A stretch of DNA of 64,000 nucleotides from Hyphomicrobium_A sp965243865 (GTDB taxonomy: Bacteria > Pseudomonadota > Alphaproteobacteria > Rhizobiales > Hyphomicrobiaceae), in contig NZ_OZ251603.1 of assembly GCF_965243865.1 (NCBI RefSeq), forward strand, positions 2,852,001 through 2,916,000. The letters are read 5' to 3'. How positions within the stretch are numbered: position 1 is the stretch's first letter; the number at the start of each line of letters is the position of its first letter. The notes below the pieces were generated by a model. It had not been told where the DNA came from, searched no databases, and saw only the letters and a program-made list of their open reading frames with translations. This document shows, piece by piece, positions 24,278-31,141 of this stretch. The translations under genes and the position numbers were made by a program.

Positions 24278-25447
24278 TTAATCCGCGAGGAATGGTACTC
24301 CCAGCAACGACTTGCCGATCCAGGTTCGGAGCAGATCGGTTGACGGAGACATGAGATGCACCGCGCGCACGTCGCGCAGGTGGCGCGACAGCTTTGAGCC
24401 TTCAGCATATCCCCGCCCGCCGGTCAGGGTCATGGCCTCGTTGACGATGGTGACAGCGCTGTCGGCCACTTCGGCCTTGCTCGCCATCAGCGCCATTAGC
24501 GCATCTTGCTCGCCTGCATCGAAGCTCGCCGCCGCGCCGTAGATCAGGCGGCGTGTGCGCTCGAGCATGCCCCACAGCGTGCCGAATCGGTGCTGGATGA
24601 TCGGCGCTTGCGCCAGCTGGCCAGAATGTACGTGGCGGCGGCGTTGGATATGTGTGCGTGCTTCCTCGAGCGCACTAGCGGCGATGCCGAGATAGGTCGA
24701 GGCGATCGCAACGACGAAGTACGGCGTGATCACATTGAAGATGTACCAGATCTGGTCGCCTTCGCGCCCCAGCAGGTTGGCTTTCGGTACCCGCGCGCTG
24801 CGCAGGATCATTGAGCGCGAGGAGTTCCCGCGCATGCCAACGCCATTCCACGGTGCACCCCAACTGACGCCCATTGTGTTGCCTGGAACGACAACGCAAG
24901 AGAACTGCCCCGCGGGGGCGCCTGGCGAGCCGGCCACCGCCGACACGACATACGAGTCGGCATAGCCGCCATTGCTCACGAATACCTTCTCGCCCGACAG
25001 CGAGTAGTGGTCTGGCGGCACGGTATTCAGTTGTGTTTGCGGAAGATAGAAGTGGACGCCCGTGCCCGTCTCGCTGAGCGACAGTGTCGTTAGATGTTTG
25101 CCTTCGCAGATCGGCTTCAGAAAGTCTTGCTGCTGCGACGGGGTCGCGTTGACCGAGATGACCGAAGTGCCGACGCAGTGCATGCCAAAGCAAATGCCTG
25201 TCGATGCACATTCACGGCTGAGCTCTTCGCAGACTTTGGCCAGTGTGAGCAACCCTTGGCCGAGCCCGCCATACTGCGTCGGAACCACGAGGCCACCGAA
25301 CCCGCTGGCAAGGAGAGCGCGCAGGCTCTGCTCGGGCCACATGGCGTCGCGGTCGACTTGGTCGGCGTGCTTCGCAACGACGTCGTGCGTGATTTCCTTC
25401 ACTTTGCGCAGGATCGCCGCCTGGTCGTCCTTGTGCCAAAGGTTCAT
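24278..25447 (-). CDS. acyl-CoA dehydrogenase-fold flavoenzyme lacking the catalytic Glu
   Basis: A 389-residue protein with the three-domain fold of acyl-CoA dehydrogenases: N-terminal helices with GGLVVPTQYGGLGQG, the FAD-binding sheet LTTLSLSETGTG ... YSLSGEKVFVSNGGYAD, and C-terminal helices with LTGGRGYAEGSKLSRHLRDVR. Where true dehydrogenases carry the base in an EGT motif, this protein has MSPSTDLLRTW (residues 366-376) with Ser367 in place of Glu, so ordinary acyl-CoA dehydrogenation is unlikely. Flavin monooxygenases such as DszC and nitroalkane oxidase use this fold without that Glu. A 92-base gap separates it from the small gene at 25540, and the kinase follows by 36 bases. Confidence 0.8.
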   Translation of the reverse strand: MNLWHKDDQAAILRKVKEITHDVVAKHADQVDRDAMWPEQSLRALLASGFGGLVVPTQYGGLGQGLLTLAKVCEELSRECASTGICFGMHCVGTSVISVNATPSQQQDFLKPICEGKHLTTLSLSETGTGVHFYLPQTQLNTVPPDHYSLSGEKVFVSNGGYADSYVVSAVAGSPGAPAGQFSCVVVPGNTMGVSWGAPWNGVGMRGNSSRSMILRSARVPKANLLGREGDQIWYIFNVITPYFVVAIASTYLGIAASALEEARTHIQRRRHVHSGQLAQAPIIQHRFGTLWGMLERTRRLIYGAAASFDAGEQDALMALMASKAEVADSAVTIVNEAMTLTGGRGYAEGSKLSRHLRDVRAVHLMSPSTDLLRTWIGKSLLGVPFLAD

Positions 25448-25539
25448 ACGGTTTGAGCCCTTTTGCCGTTCTTCAAGTGATAAGGGGAGGACGAGCCCCC
25501 CCTTATACGCCGACTATAACCGGCCAAGTGGTAGGTGGG

Positions 25540-25842
25540 CTAGTGATGCTCGACAAGCGAGAATGAAAGGACTTTCTCGACTGACTCGAGCCTGTTGGCG
25601 CCGGCGCCGACGACGCACATCCCGTGCTTGTCGCAGCCCCAAAGCGCATAGGCATTGAACTGCTTCAGGTCGGGTGGAAGCTGCTCGCGATGTGGCATGT
25701 CGCGGGGCTGCACCTTGTCGCCATTACGCTCCGCGGCGAGCTCACTACGAATGCGAGTCAGCTCCTGCATCAGGTCCTTGGCATTTTCGCCGTCCCAGGA
25801 ACCAACGACGCGCCCCTGGATGGATTTGATTTCGTTGCTCAT
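25540..25842 (-). CDS. unknown 100-residue protein in the kinase operon
   Basis: A soluble protein of unrecognised family. It has an N-terminal IQGRVVGSWDGENAKDLMQELTRIRSELAAER, likely a strand and a helix, a basic linker, and a C-terminal half with NAYALWGCDKHGMCVVGAGANRLESVEKVL. The two cysteines in WGCDKHGMCV with a neighbouring His could bind a metal or form a disulfide. It stands 35 bases after the Nif11-like gene and before the dehydrogenase-fold gene, suggesting co-transcription. The ribosome site is weak (GCAGTGAAGCA). Function unknown; I would guess a small partner of the nearby enzyme. Confidence 0.6.
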   Translation of the reverse strand: MSNEIKSIQGRVVGSWDGENAKDLMQELTRIRSELAAERNGDKVQPRDMPHREQLPPDLKQFNAYALWGCDKHGMCVVGAGANRLESVEKVLSFSLVEHH

Positions 25843-25877
25843 TGCTTCACTGCCTATAGCTCTGTTGCTAATCCAGG

Positions 25878-26156
25878 TCAGAACCGGTCAGCAATCATGC
25901 GGATAACTTTCCTCGGCAGGATCCAGTCCTGCCCCTGCTTCTGTTCCTGGACGGCGATCATCAGGTCCTCACGCGAGAAGTGAATTCCCCGTTCCTTCGC
26001 CATAGCCAGGTAAGCGTCGATGAACGCCTTCTTGTCGGGCGTCGCGTCGAGCTTATCGAGCAACGCGGGATCACCCAGCAGTATCTCTCCGAACGCCTTC
26101 ATCTCTCGCTCGAACGGCCGAGATTCAGCATCTCTTTGAAGCGCTTTCTCCAGCAT
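25878..26156 (-). CDS. Nif11-like small protein
   Basis: A 92-residue protein with the Nif11/nitrile-hydratase-leader-like pattern: a short helix, then ILLGDPALLDKLDATPDKKAFIDAYLAMAKERGIHFSREDLMIAV, which follows the Nif11 consensus of a hydrophobic helix, a phase of DP.L...L and a G(F/I).(F/L)..EDL turn. It lacks the double-glycine cleavage site and core peptide of RiPP precursors, so it is more likely a free Nif11-type protein than a peptide natural product. AGGAAA lies 7 bases before the ATG. It would be the first gene of a leftward unit reaching the response regulator. Confidence 0.55.
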   Translation of the reverse strand: MLEKALQRDAESRPFEREMKAFGEILLGDPALLDKLDATPDKKAFIDAYLAMAKERGIHFSREDLMIAVQEQKQGQDWILPRKVIRMIADRF

Positions 26157-26460
26157 GGTTGTTTCCTAAATGTGGTTTTCAACTTTCTTGCTCAAATGAA
26201 TGAGCGAGGGTTGATAATGGCCGGCATGCTAGGTTTGTAAATGCGTGGGACGCCGTAGAAAAGTTGACCACCGCACGAGCTACCTGGACACTAGTCCAGA
26301 GATATCCCGCGAATAAACACGTAAAAGTACGCGGGGCTTGTTCGGCGCATATTTGAGCCCGATTGCCGATGCGGATGCTCTCGATCTGACGCCGTCCGCA
26401 CGCATTCTCTCGCCTTGTTGCCGGTCTCGATTGCCGCACAACACGCGGCCAGAATTGCGC
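26157..26460. promoter_or_regulatory. upstream region of the Nif11-like gene
   Basis: This 304-base gap lies upstream of the leftward Nif11-to-regulator unit. It has two dyads: CTTGCTCA/TGAGCGAG with one mismatch (26188-26208), 32 bases before the ATG, and CTGGAC/GTCCAG around ACTA (26284-26299), about 130 bases before it. The second is at an activator-like distance. No protein gene is seen. Confidence 0.45.
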
Positions 26461-27081
26461 TTACGCGGCGAGGGCCTGCGCTTCCGCGACGCCCTTTGCC
26501 AGAGAGGCCTCGGCCTCTCCCGGTCCGAGCAACGTCTTGTCTACGGTCATCGACCGCACGTCGCCGATGCCGAGGAAGTTTAGCCAGGCGGTCAGGTAGG
26601 AACGCTGATAATCGAACTGATCTTCCGATAGGCCACCATCGCCGTACGCAAGGCCGCGCGCGCAAACAAGAAGCGCGCTCTGCTTCTTCAGCATGCCATC
26701 GAACCCGCTCTCGCCGAATAGGAAGGTGACATCCTTCTGAGTCACGAGGTCAACGAGCTGCTTGAGCCGATAAGGCACGCCAAAGTTCCACATTGGAACG
26801 CTGATCACGATCTCATCGGCATCGCGGAAGCGCTGGCCCAGTGCTTCGATGGCCTTCCACACGTTCTTCTGCGCTTCGGTGAGTGGCTGACCAGACAGAC
26901 CGGCGTACTTCGCGTCCAAAGCATCGCCGTCGAACGAGGGAAGATCGTCCTTCCACACATCGAGGTTGTCTACTTCGACGGGGCCCTTCTTACGCAGCGC
27001 GTCGATGTAGGCGTGCGCCACGTGAGTGGATGCAGACCGTTCACCGCGCGGAGAAGCTTGAATGTAGAGCAGGCGTTTCAT
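26461..27081 (-). CDS. azoR: FMN-dependent NADH-azoreductase/quinone reductase
   Basis: A 206-residue flavodoxin-fold reductase. The FMN phosphate loop is visible at residues 9-18 (QASPRGERSAS), followed by DNLDVWKDDLPSFDG, the substrate pocket segment IVISVPMWNFGVPYRLKQLVDLVTQKDVTF and LVCARGLAYGDGG. AzoR proteins reduce quinones and azo compounds with two electrons from NADH and protect from thiol-specific stress. The ribosome site GAGGGAGAG precedes the ATG. It is divergent from the peroxiredoxin gene across 313 bases and stands outside the leftward Nif11 unit, having its own gap. Confidence 0.9.
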   Translation of the reverse strand: MKRLLYIQASPRGERSASTHVAHAYIDALRKKGPVEVDNLDVWKDDLPSFDGDALDAKYAGLSGQPLTEAQKNVWKAIEALGQRFRDADEIVISVPMWNFGVPYRLKQLVDLVTQKDVTFLFGESGFDGMLKKQSALLVCARGLAYGDGGLSEDQFDYQRSYLTAWLNFLGIGDVRSMTVDKTLLGPGEAEASLAKGVAEAQALAA

Positions 27082-27394
27082 TTCTCTCCCTCATTGCGTG
27101 AGGATTATCGCGTCCAGAATGATCGTTGGCGGCACGCAGGGGATGGTCGATCGTGGACGCGGTTAGCCATCACGTACCGCCCGTAGTGTCTCGGCATCGA
27201 ACCACATCGATGCCGTACCAGTTAGCGAGGTCGATTACGTGCGCGCGCGTAGTCTAACGGATAGCTGGTGAGTATCCGGTTCGATAAGGCTCAGCTCACC
27301 ACGAGGGGAAACGTGGCGTCCTGATAGGGCGCGCCTGCATCGCTGTTCGCGCTCCTATGGACGAATACCCAATCAATCCAAGGAGTGTCAGACG
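27082..27394. promoter_or_regulatory. divergent azoR/peroxiredoxin control region
   Basis: The gap contains a strong dyad CGGCATCGA/TCGATGCCG around ACCACA (27192-27215), nearly midway between the two starts, and a second CGGATA/TATCCG dyad (27258-27278). The first fits an operator shared by both genes. AAGGAG at 27380-27385 is the ribosome site for the peroxiredoxin. No gene is seen within. Confidence 0.5.
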
Positions 27395-28027
27395 GTGATA
27401 TCGCTAGGCCAGACAGCGCCGGATTTTAGCCAGGAAAGCAGCCGCGGAACGATCAACTTTCACGAGTGGCTAGGCGACTCGTGGGGCATCCTCTTCAGCC
27501 ACCCCAAAGATTATACCCCCGTTTGCACCACCGAGCTCGCAGTTGCGGCTCGCCTGATGCCGGAGTGGGAGAAGCGCAATGTGAAGGTCATCGGCCTCTC
27601 GGTCGACACAGGCGAGAACCACGTCGGTTGGGAGAAGGATATTGAGGAAACGCAGGGCCAGTGCTTGAACTTCCCGGTCCTCGCGGATGCCGATCATAAG
27701 GTCAGCAAACTCTACGGGATGATTCACCCAGACACCGATCCGACAATCACGGTGCGCACCGTCTACATCGTAGATCCGAACAAGAAAGTTCGGCTGACGA
27801 TGACATATCCACCGAGCACGGGACGCAATTTCGAAGAAATTCTGCGTGTCATCGACAGCCTGCAGACCGCCGATCGACACCGCGTTGCAACACCGGTGAA
27901 CTGGCAGAAGGGCGAAGCTGCAATCATTCCACCCAGCATCTCAAATGACGATGCCAAGGGGCTTTTCCCTCAAGGCTGGAAAGAGCTGAAGCCGTACCTG
28001 CGCATCGTCGAGCTCCCCAAAGAGTGA
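27395..28027 (+). CDS. 1-Cys peroxiredoxin (Prx6 family)
   Basis: A 210-residue peroxide reductase of the Prx6 class. The peroxidatic Cys44 lies in SHPKDYTPVCTTELAVAA, and the family's Thr and Arg are in TPVCTTE and TIVRTVYIVDP-like TVRTVYIVDPN. There is no resolving cysteine at the C-terminus, and the C-terminal domain PSISNDDAKGLFPQGWKELKPYLRIV is typical of Prx6. It starts with GTG, with AAGGAG nine bases before. It may detoxify peroxide from the oxygenase that follows, from MtoX, or from flavin enzymes. It lies 220 bases before the AlkB-like gene. Confidence 0.92.
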   Translation: MISLGQTAPDFSQESSRGTINFHEWLGDSWGILFSHPKDYTPVCTTELAVAARLMPEWEKRNVKVIGLSVDTGENHVGWEKDIEETQGQCLNFPVLADADHKVSKLYGMIHPDTDPTITVRTVYIVDPNKKVRLTMTYPPSTGRNFEEILRVIDSLQTADRHRVATPVNWQKGEAAIIPPSISNDDAKGLFPQGWKELKPYLRIVELPKE

Positions 28028-28247
28028 GTGAAAATTCGGGGCCCGCGCACTGCAAAAAATACGTGCCGTACGTATGCGTCCGTATTTTCACGGATGGTGG
28101 AGCGGGAGCTTCGAGCGCTAACTTCGACGCATTCTAATGGGATTTGGCGGCCCTTTCTTTCCGCCAAGGGGAAGGCCAGAAGACACAAAAGTTGTCTTCG
28201 AAAATTAGCGGCTCAGCGGCCGCCGATCGTAACTAAAGGGAGAAAAC
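28028..28247. promoter_or_regulatory. leader region of the oxygenase operon
   Basis: Three dyads are packed into 145 bases: AAAATACG/CGTATTTT (28056-28088), TTGGCGG/CCGCCAA (28144-28167) and AAGACA/TGTCTT (28180-28198). The last two could also fold as RNA hairpins. AAAGGGAG just before the ATG is the ribosome site. Such density suggests separate control of the oxygenase genes from the peroxiredoxin. Confidence 0.5.
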
Positions 28248-29525
28248 ATGAAGAGGTTGATATTGGGCCATCTCGTGTACCTCTACACGCCCCTGGGCGT
28301 GTTGGCGTGCACCTTTGGTATCCTGAAGGGCGGCATCTGGGCCTGGCTGGGCGTCGCCATTTTTGCTGTCAACATTATCGTTGATACCCTGACCGCCCCG
28401 CTTCATCTGCGCGGCGCCGCATCAGACAGGGATGGCTCGCCTGCCGGCGTGCCGGGCATCCTCAACGGGATGATGTACTTCCAGCTGATGACTTTCATAG
28501 GTCTGCAGCTCGCTCTTGCTTGGCGCGTCTACCAGTACGTGGCTGGCGTTCCGATGGAGATGATGAGCTGGAACGGCATCGAGTACATGAACGGCATCGA
28601 TACGTGGACGCTCGTTGGCGCCACGATCGGCGCCGGCATGCACCAGGGTCTTGGCATCATCTTCGGCCATGAGCTGGCGCACACGAAGGGCATCGGCTTC
28701 CTCATCTCACGTTGGATGATGGCGCTGTCCGGTACGGCGCACTTCTGCTTCGCGCACGTCTACAACCATCATCTCGAGCTTGGCCGCGCTTGGCTTGGCC
28801 CTGAGGGCAATAAGATGGGAGACGACACCGACCCCGCCACTGCTCCGCGCGGCCGCTCGATCTACAAGCACTTCATCGTCTCGCACGTCGGCCAGTCGTA
28901 CTTCGGCATTCTGACCGAGAGCAAGCGTCTGAAGCGCATGGGCAAGTCGTTCCTGTCGCTGTCCAACCGCTGGATACGGGGCTATCTGATGAGCCTGCCG
29001 ACCATCGCCCTATTTTCCTACGCGGGTTATGCCGCCAACGGCGCTGCCTCGGGCGTCCTCATCGGCCTCGCCGTCATGCTCGTCGTCTGGATCATCTCCA
29101 ACTTCGAGCTCGAAGCGCTCAATTACATGGAGCACTACGGCCTCATCCGCGTGAAGGGCGAGCCCATCGAGTATCGCCACTCGTGGGACAACGACACCAT
29201 CTTCACCAGCTGGGCGTTCATCGAGATCGGCCGTCAGGCTGACCATCATGACCGGGGAGAGACCCACTTCTGGGAGCTCACCGGTGTAGGCGGGCCGCCG
29301 ACTGGCGCACCCAATGCGCGCATTGGCTACTACACCGAGTTCGTTCTCACGCTCGTTCCCCCGCTCTGGCACTACATCATGCGCCGGAAGCTGGCGATCT
29401 GGGATCGTGACTTTGCGACACCGGAAGAGCGCAAGATCGCGGAGAAGATCAACAAGGCCGTCGGCTACGACCTCGACCCGCGCAAGGTGCAGGGTAAGCG
29501 GCTCGAAGTCAGCTACGTCGCCTAA
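28248..29525 (+). CDS. AlkB/XylM-fold membrane di-iron monooxygenase
   Basis: A 425-residue integral membrane protein of the fatty acid hydroxylase-like di-iron family. Hydrophobic pairs at 8-50, 70-95, 118-140 and 245-282 surround the histidine boxes: HELAH (141-145), HVYNHH (170-175), NYMEHYGL (292-299) and ADHH (331-334). The second box lacks the EHxxGHH glutamate and glycine, and the third has Gln330 where AlkB has His in LQRHSDHH. Such enzymes hydroxylate alkanes or methyl groups using O2 and electrons from a ferredoxin. The XylA-like reductase two genes on suggests a two-part XylMA arrangement. Substrate unknown; a C1 or sulfur methyl compound is only a guess from context. Confidence 0.82.
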   Translation: MKRLILGHLVYLYTPLGVLACTFGILKGGIWAWLGVAIFAVNIIVDTLTAPLHLRGAASDRDGSPAGVPGILNGMMYFQLMTFIGLQLALAWRVYQYVAGVPMEMMSWNGIEYMNGIDTWTLVGATIGAGMHQGLGIIFGHELAHTKGIGFLISRWMMALSGTAHFCFAHVYNHHLELGRAWLGPEGNKMGDDTDPATAPRGRSIYKHFIVSHVGQSYFGILTESKRLKRMGKSFLSLSNRWIRGYLMSLPTIALFSYAGYAANGAASGVLIGLAVMLVVWIISNFELEALNYMEHYGLIRVKGEPIEYRHSWDNDTIFTSWAFIEIGRQADHHDRGETHFWELTGVGGPPTGAPNARIGYYTEFVLTLVPPLWHYIMRRKLAIWDRDFATPEERKIAEKINKAVGYDLDPRKVQGKRLEVSYVA

Positions 29526-29551
29526 TAAGAAAGCAAACAAAACTTAAAGAA

Positions 29552-29579
29552 TGCGATCCGCCAATCCCGGCGGATCGCA
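29552..29579 (+). terminator. intercistronic hairpin
   Basis: TGCGATCCGCC and GGCGGATCGCA pair over 11 bp around AATCCC, between the oxygenase stop and the haemoglobin ATG (20 bases further). No T run follows. It could partly end transcription, or protect the 3' end of the oxygenase mRNA. Confidence 0.5.
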
Positions 29580-29598
29580 GCACCGGGAGGAGAATAAA

Positions 29599-30015
29599 AT
29601 GTCTGCAGGAGCCCAAGTTATGGCGGAGGCGCCCACGATGGACGTTGCACCCGCTGGCGAACCTTCACTGTACGAGCGCCTCGGTCGGCGTCCACGCATC
29701 GAGGAGATCGTGGAAGTCATCTGGGCCAATCACACGTCAAATCCGCAGATCATGCAGCGCTACGTGAATAGCAACCCTGTGGAGGTGAAGCGCCTCGTCA
29801 CGGAAATGTGCTGCGCTGGTTTCGGTGGTCCTGAGGCCTACACCGGCAAGGACATGATTTCCGCTCACCGCGGAATGAACATCAACGAGGCCGAGTTCAT
29901 CGCCGTTTGCGACGACGTTCTCAACGCGCTTGAGAAGTGCAACGTCGGCAAGCGCGAGCGGGATGAGATCCTCTGCATTCTCTATTCGCTCAAGCCAGAA
30001 ATCGTCCGCCTTTGA
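29599..30015 (+). CDS. group I truncated haemoglobin
   Basis: A 138-residue truncated globin. The N-terminal signature SLYERLGRRPRIEEIVEVIWANHTSNP and GGPEAYTGKDMISAHRGMNINEAEFIAVCDDVLNALEK are typical of TrHbN; the proximal haem ligand is His in AHRGM near residue 96. Phe-Tyr at B9-B10 of usual TrHbN is replaced by IW. The start at ATG 29599 follows GGGAGGAG; an upstream ATG in the same frame has no ribosome site. Such globins bind O2 or NO; lying between an oxygenase and its reductase it may supply O2 or remove NO, which is an inference. Confidence 0.85.
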   Translation: MSAGAQVMAEAPTMDVAPAGEPSLYERLGRRPRIEEIVEVIWANHTSNPQIMQRYVNSNPVEVKRLVTEMCCAGFGGPEAYTGKDMISAHRGMNINEAEFIAVCDDVLNALEKCNVGKRERDEILCILYSLKPEIVRL

Positions 30016-30064
30016 AGGTCGATCTTCGCGGCTAACCCGATCTACAGAGCACGAGACTTCCTAG

Positions 30065-31141
30065 ATGTTCAGCTTCTTCAAGAAGAACAAGGGCCCATTC
30101 AACGCCACCATTATGCCGATGGGGAAGACGATCTCTGTAAAGGGAGGTTCGTCTGAGAATCTGCTCAAGGCGGCGTTGGAGAACGGGGTCAAGTGGCCGT
30201 ACAACTGTCGCGTTGGCAGCTGCGGCTCATGCAAATGCAAACTGTTGAGCGGCAACATCAAGCCGCTCAACGATTTCAGCTATGTCCTCAGCGGCGAGGA
30301 GATGGACCAGGGGTACATCCTTGCGTGTCAGACGATGCTGCGCAGCGATATCGAGGTTGAAGTAAACGTCGCCGACGACAGCGCCGTTCTCGCCAATACG
30401 CGGCGCGTCGAGGGCAGGATCAGCCGCGTCTCCCCGCTGACCCATGACATCCTCGATGTCGGCATAGAGCTATCGGATGAGTTCGCCGACTACCTTCCAG
30501 GACAATACGCTGATGTGTCCGTCCCAGGTGTCGTCGACAAGGCGCGCTCCTATTCGTTTTCGAATGCGCCCGGTCATGAAAAGCAGAACACGGTCAGCTT
30601 TTTCATCCGCCGCGTTCCTAATGGGCAACTCACCGAATGGCTGCATTCGGGGGACCGAGTCGGCAGTTCAATCACGCTCGATGGTCCCCACGGATCGTTC
30701 TACTTGCGCGACCCAGGAGGCTCTCTGCTGCTGATGGCTGGCGGGAGCGGTTTGGCACCGATCAGAGCGCTGCTACAGCAGTTCGTTGCTGAGAAGCGCA
30801 AGGAGAACGTCACGCTGGTCTTCGGTGCGCGCACGCGGCAGGACCTCTACTGCCTCGATGAGATCAACGATTTTGCGCGCCAATTGAATGGCCAGTTTAC
30901 CTTCCTGCCTGTCCTGTCCCAGGAAAATGGCGCAAGCGGCTGGGAGGGAGCCACGGGCCATTGCCCTGACGCAATCTCGCCAGCGATGTTCGCTGGTTCT
31001 AGCGGTCAGGCTTATCTCTGCGGACCGCCAGCCATGGTTGATGCAGCCGTTGGTAGGCTCAAGGCGGTTGGCCTCAAAGACTCGCAGATCTTTTTCGATA
31101 AGTTCCTCGATGCATCATCGATGCCGGGAGGTCGCGCATGA
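30065..31141 (+). CDS. XylA-like ferredoxin-NAD(P)H reductase
   Basis: A 358-residue electron transfer protein. The N-terminal plant-type [2Fe-2S] domain has Cys48, Cys53, Cys56 and Cys88 (CRVGSCGSC ... ILAC). An FAD domain follows, with RSYSFSNAPG (binding FAD) near 165-175, and a NAD(P) domain with LLLMAGGSGLAPIRALLQQF and YLCGPPAMVDAAVGRL. The N-terminus FSFFKKNKGPF resembles XylA of xylene monooxygenase. It most likely feeds electrons to the AlkB-like oxygenase. The ribosome site is weak. Its stop overlaps the irr-like start by ATGA. Confidence 0.9.
   Translation: MFSFFKKNKGPFNATIMPMGKTISVKGGSSENLLKAALENGVKWPYNCRVGSCGSCKCKLLSGNIKPLNDFSYVLSGEEMDQGYILACQTMLRSDIEVEVNVADDSAVLANTRRVEGRISRVSPLTHDILDVGIELSDEFADYLPGQYADVSVPGVVDKARSYSFSNAPGHEKQNTVSFFIRRVPNGQLTEWLHSGDRVGSSITLDGPHGSFYLRDPGGSLLLMAGGSGLAPIRALLQQFVAEKRKENVTLVFGARTRQDLYCLDEINDFARQLNGQFTFLPVLSQENGASGWEGATGHCPDAISPAMFAGSSGQAYLCGPPAMVDAAVGRLKAVGLKDSQIFFDKFLDASSMPGGRA

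Noticed and set aside
28144..28167. Sigma-54 promoter before the oxygenase gene (TGGC then TTTCC)
   Set aside because: The spacing and the -12 GC element do not fit TGGCAC-N5-TTGCA; the stretch is better explained as a dyad.
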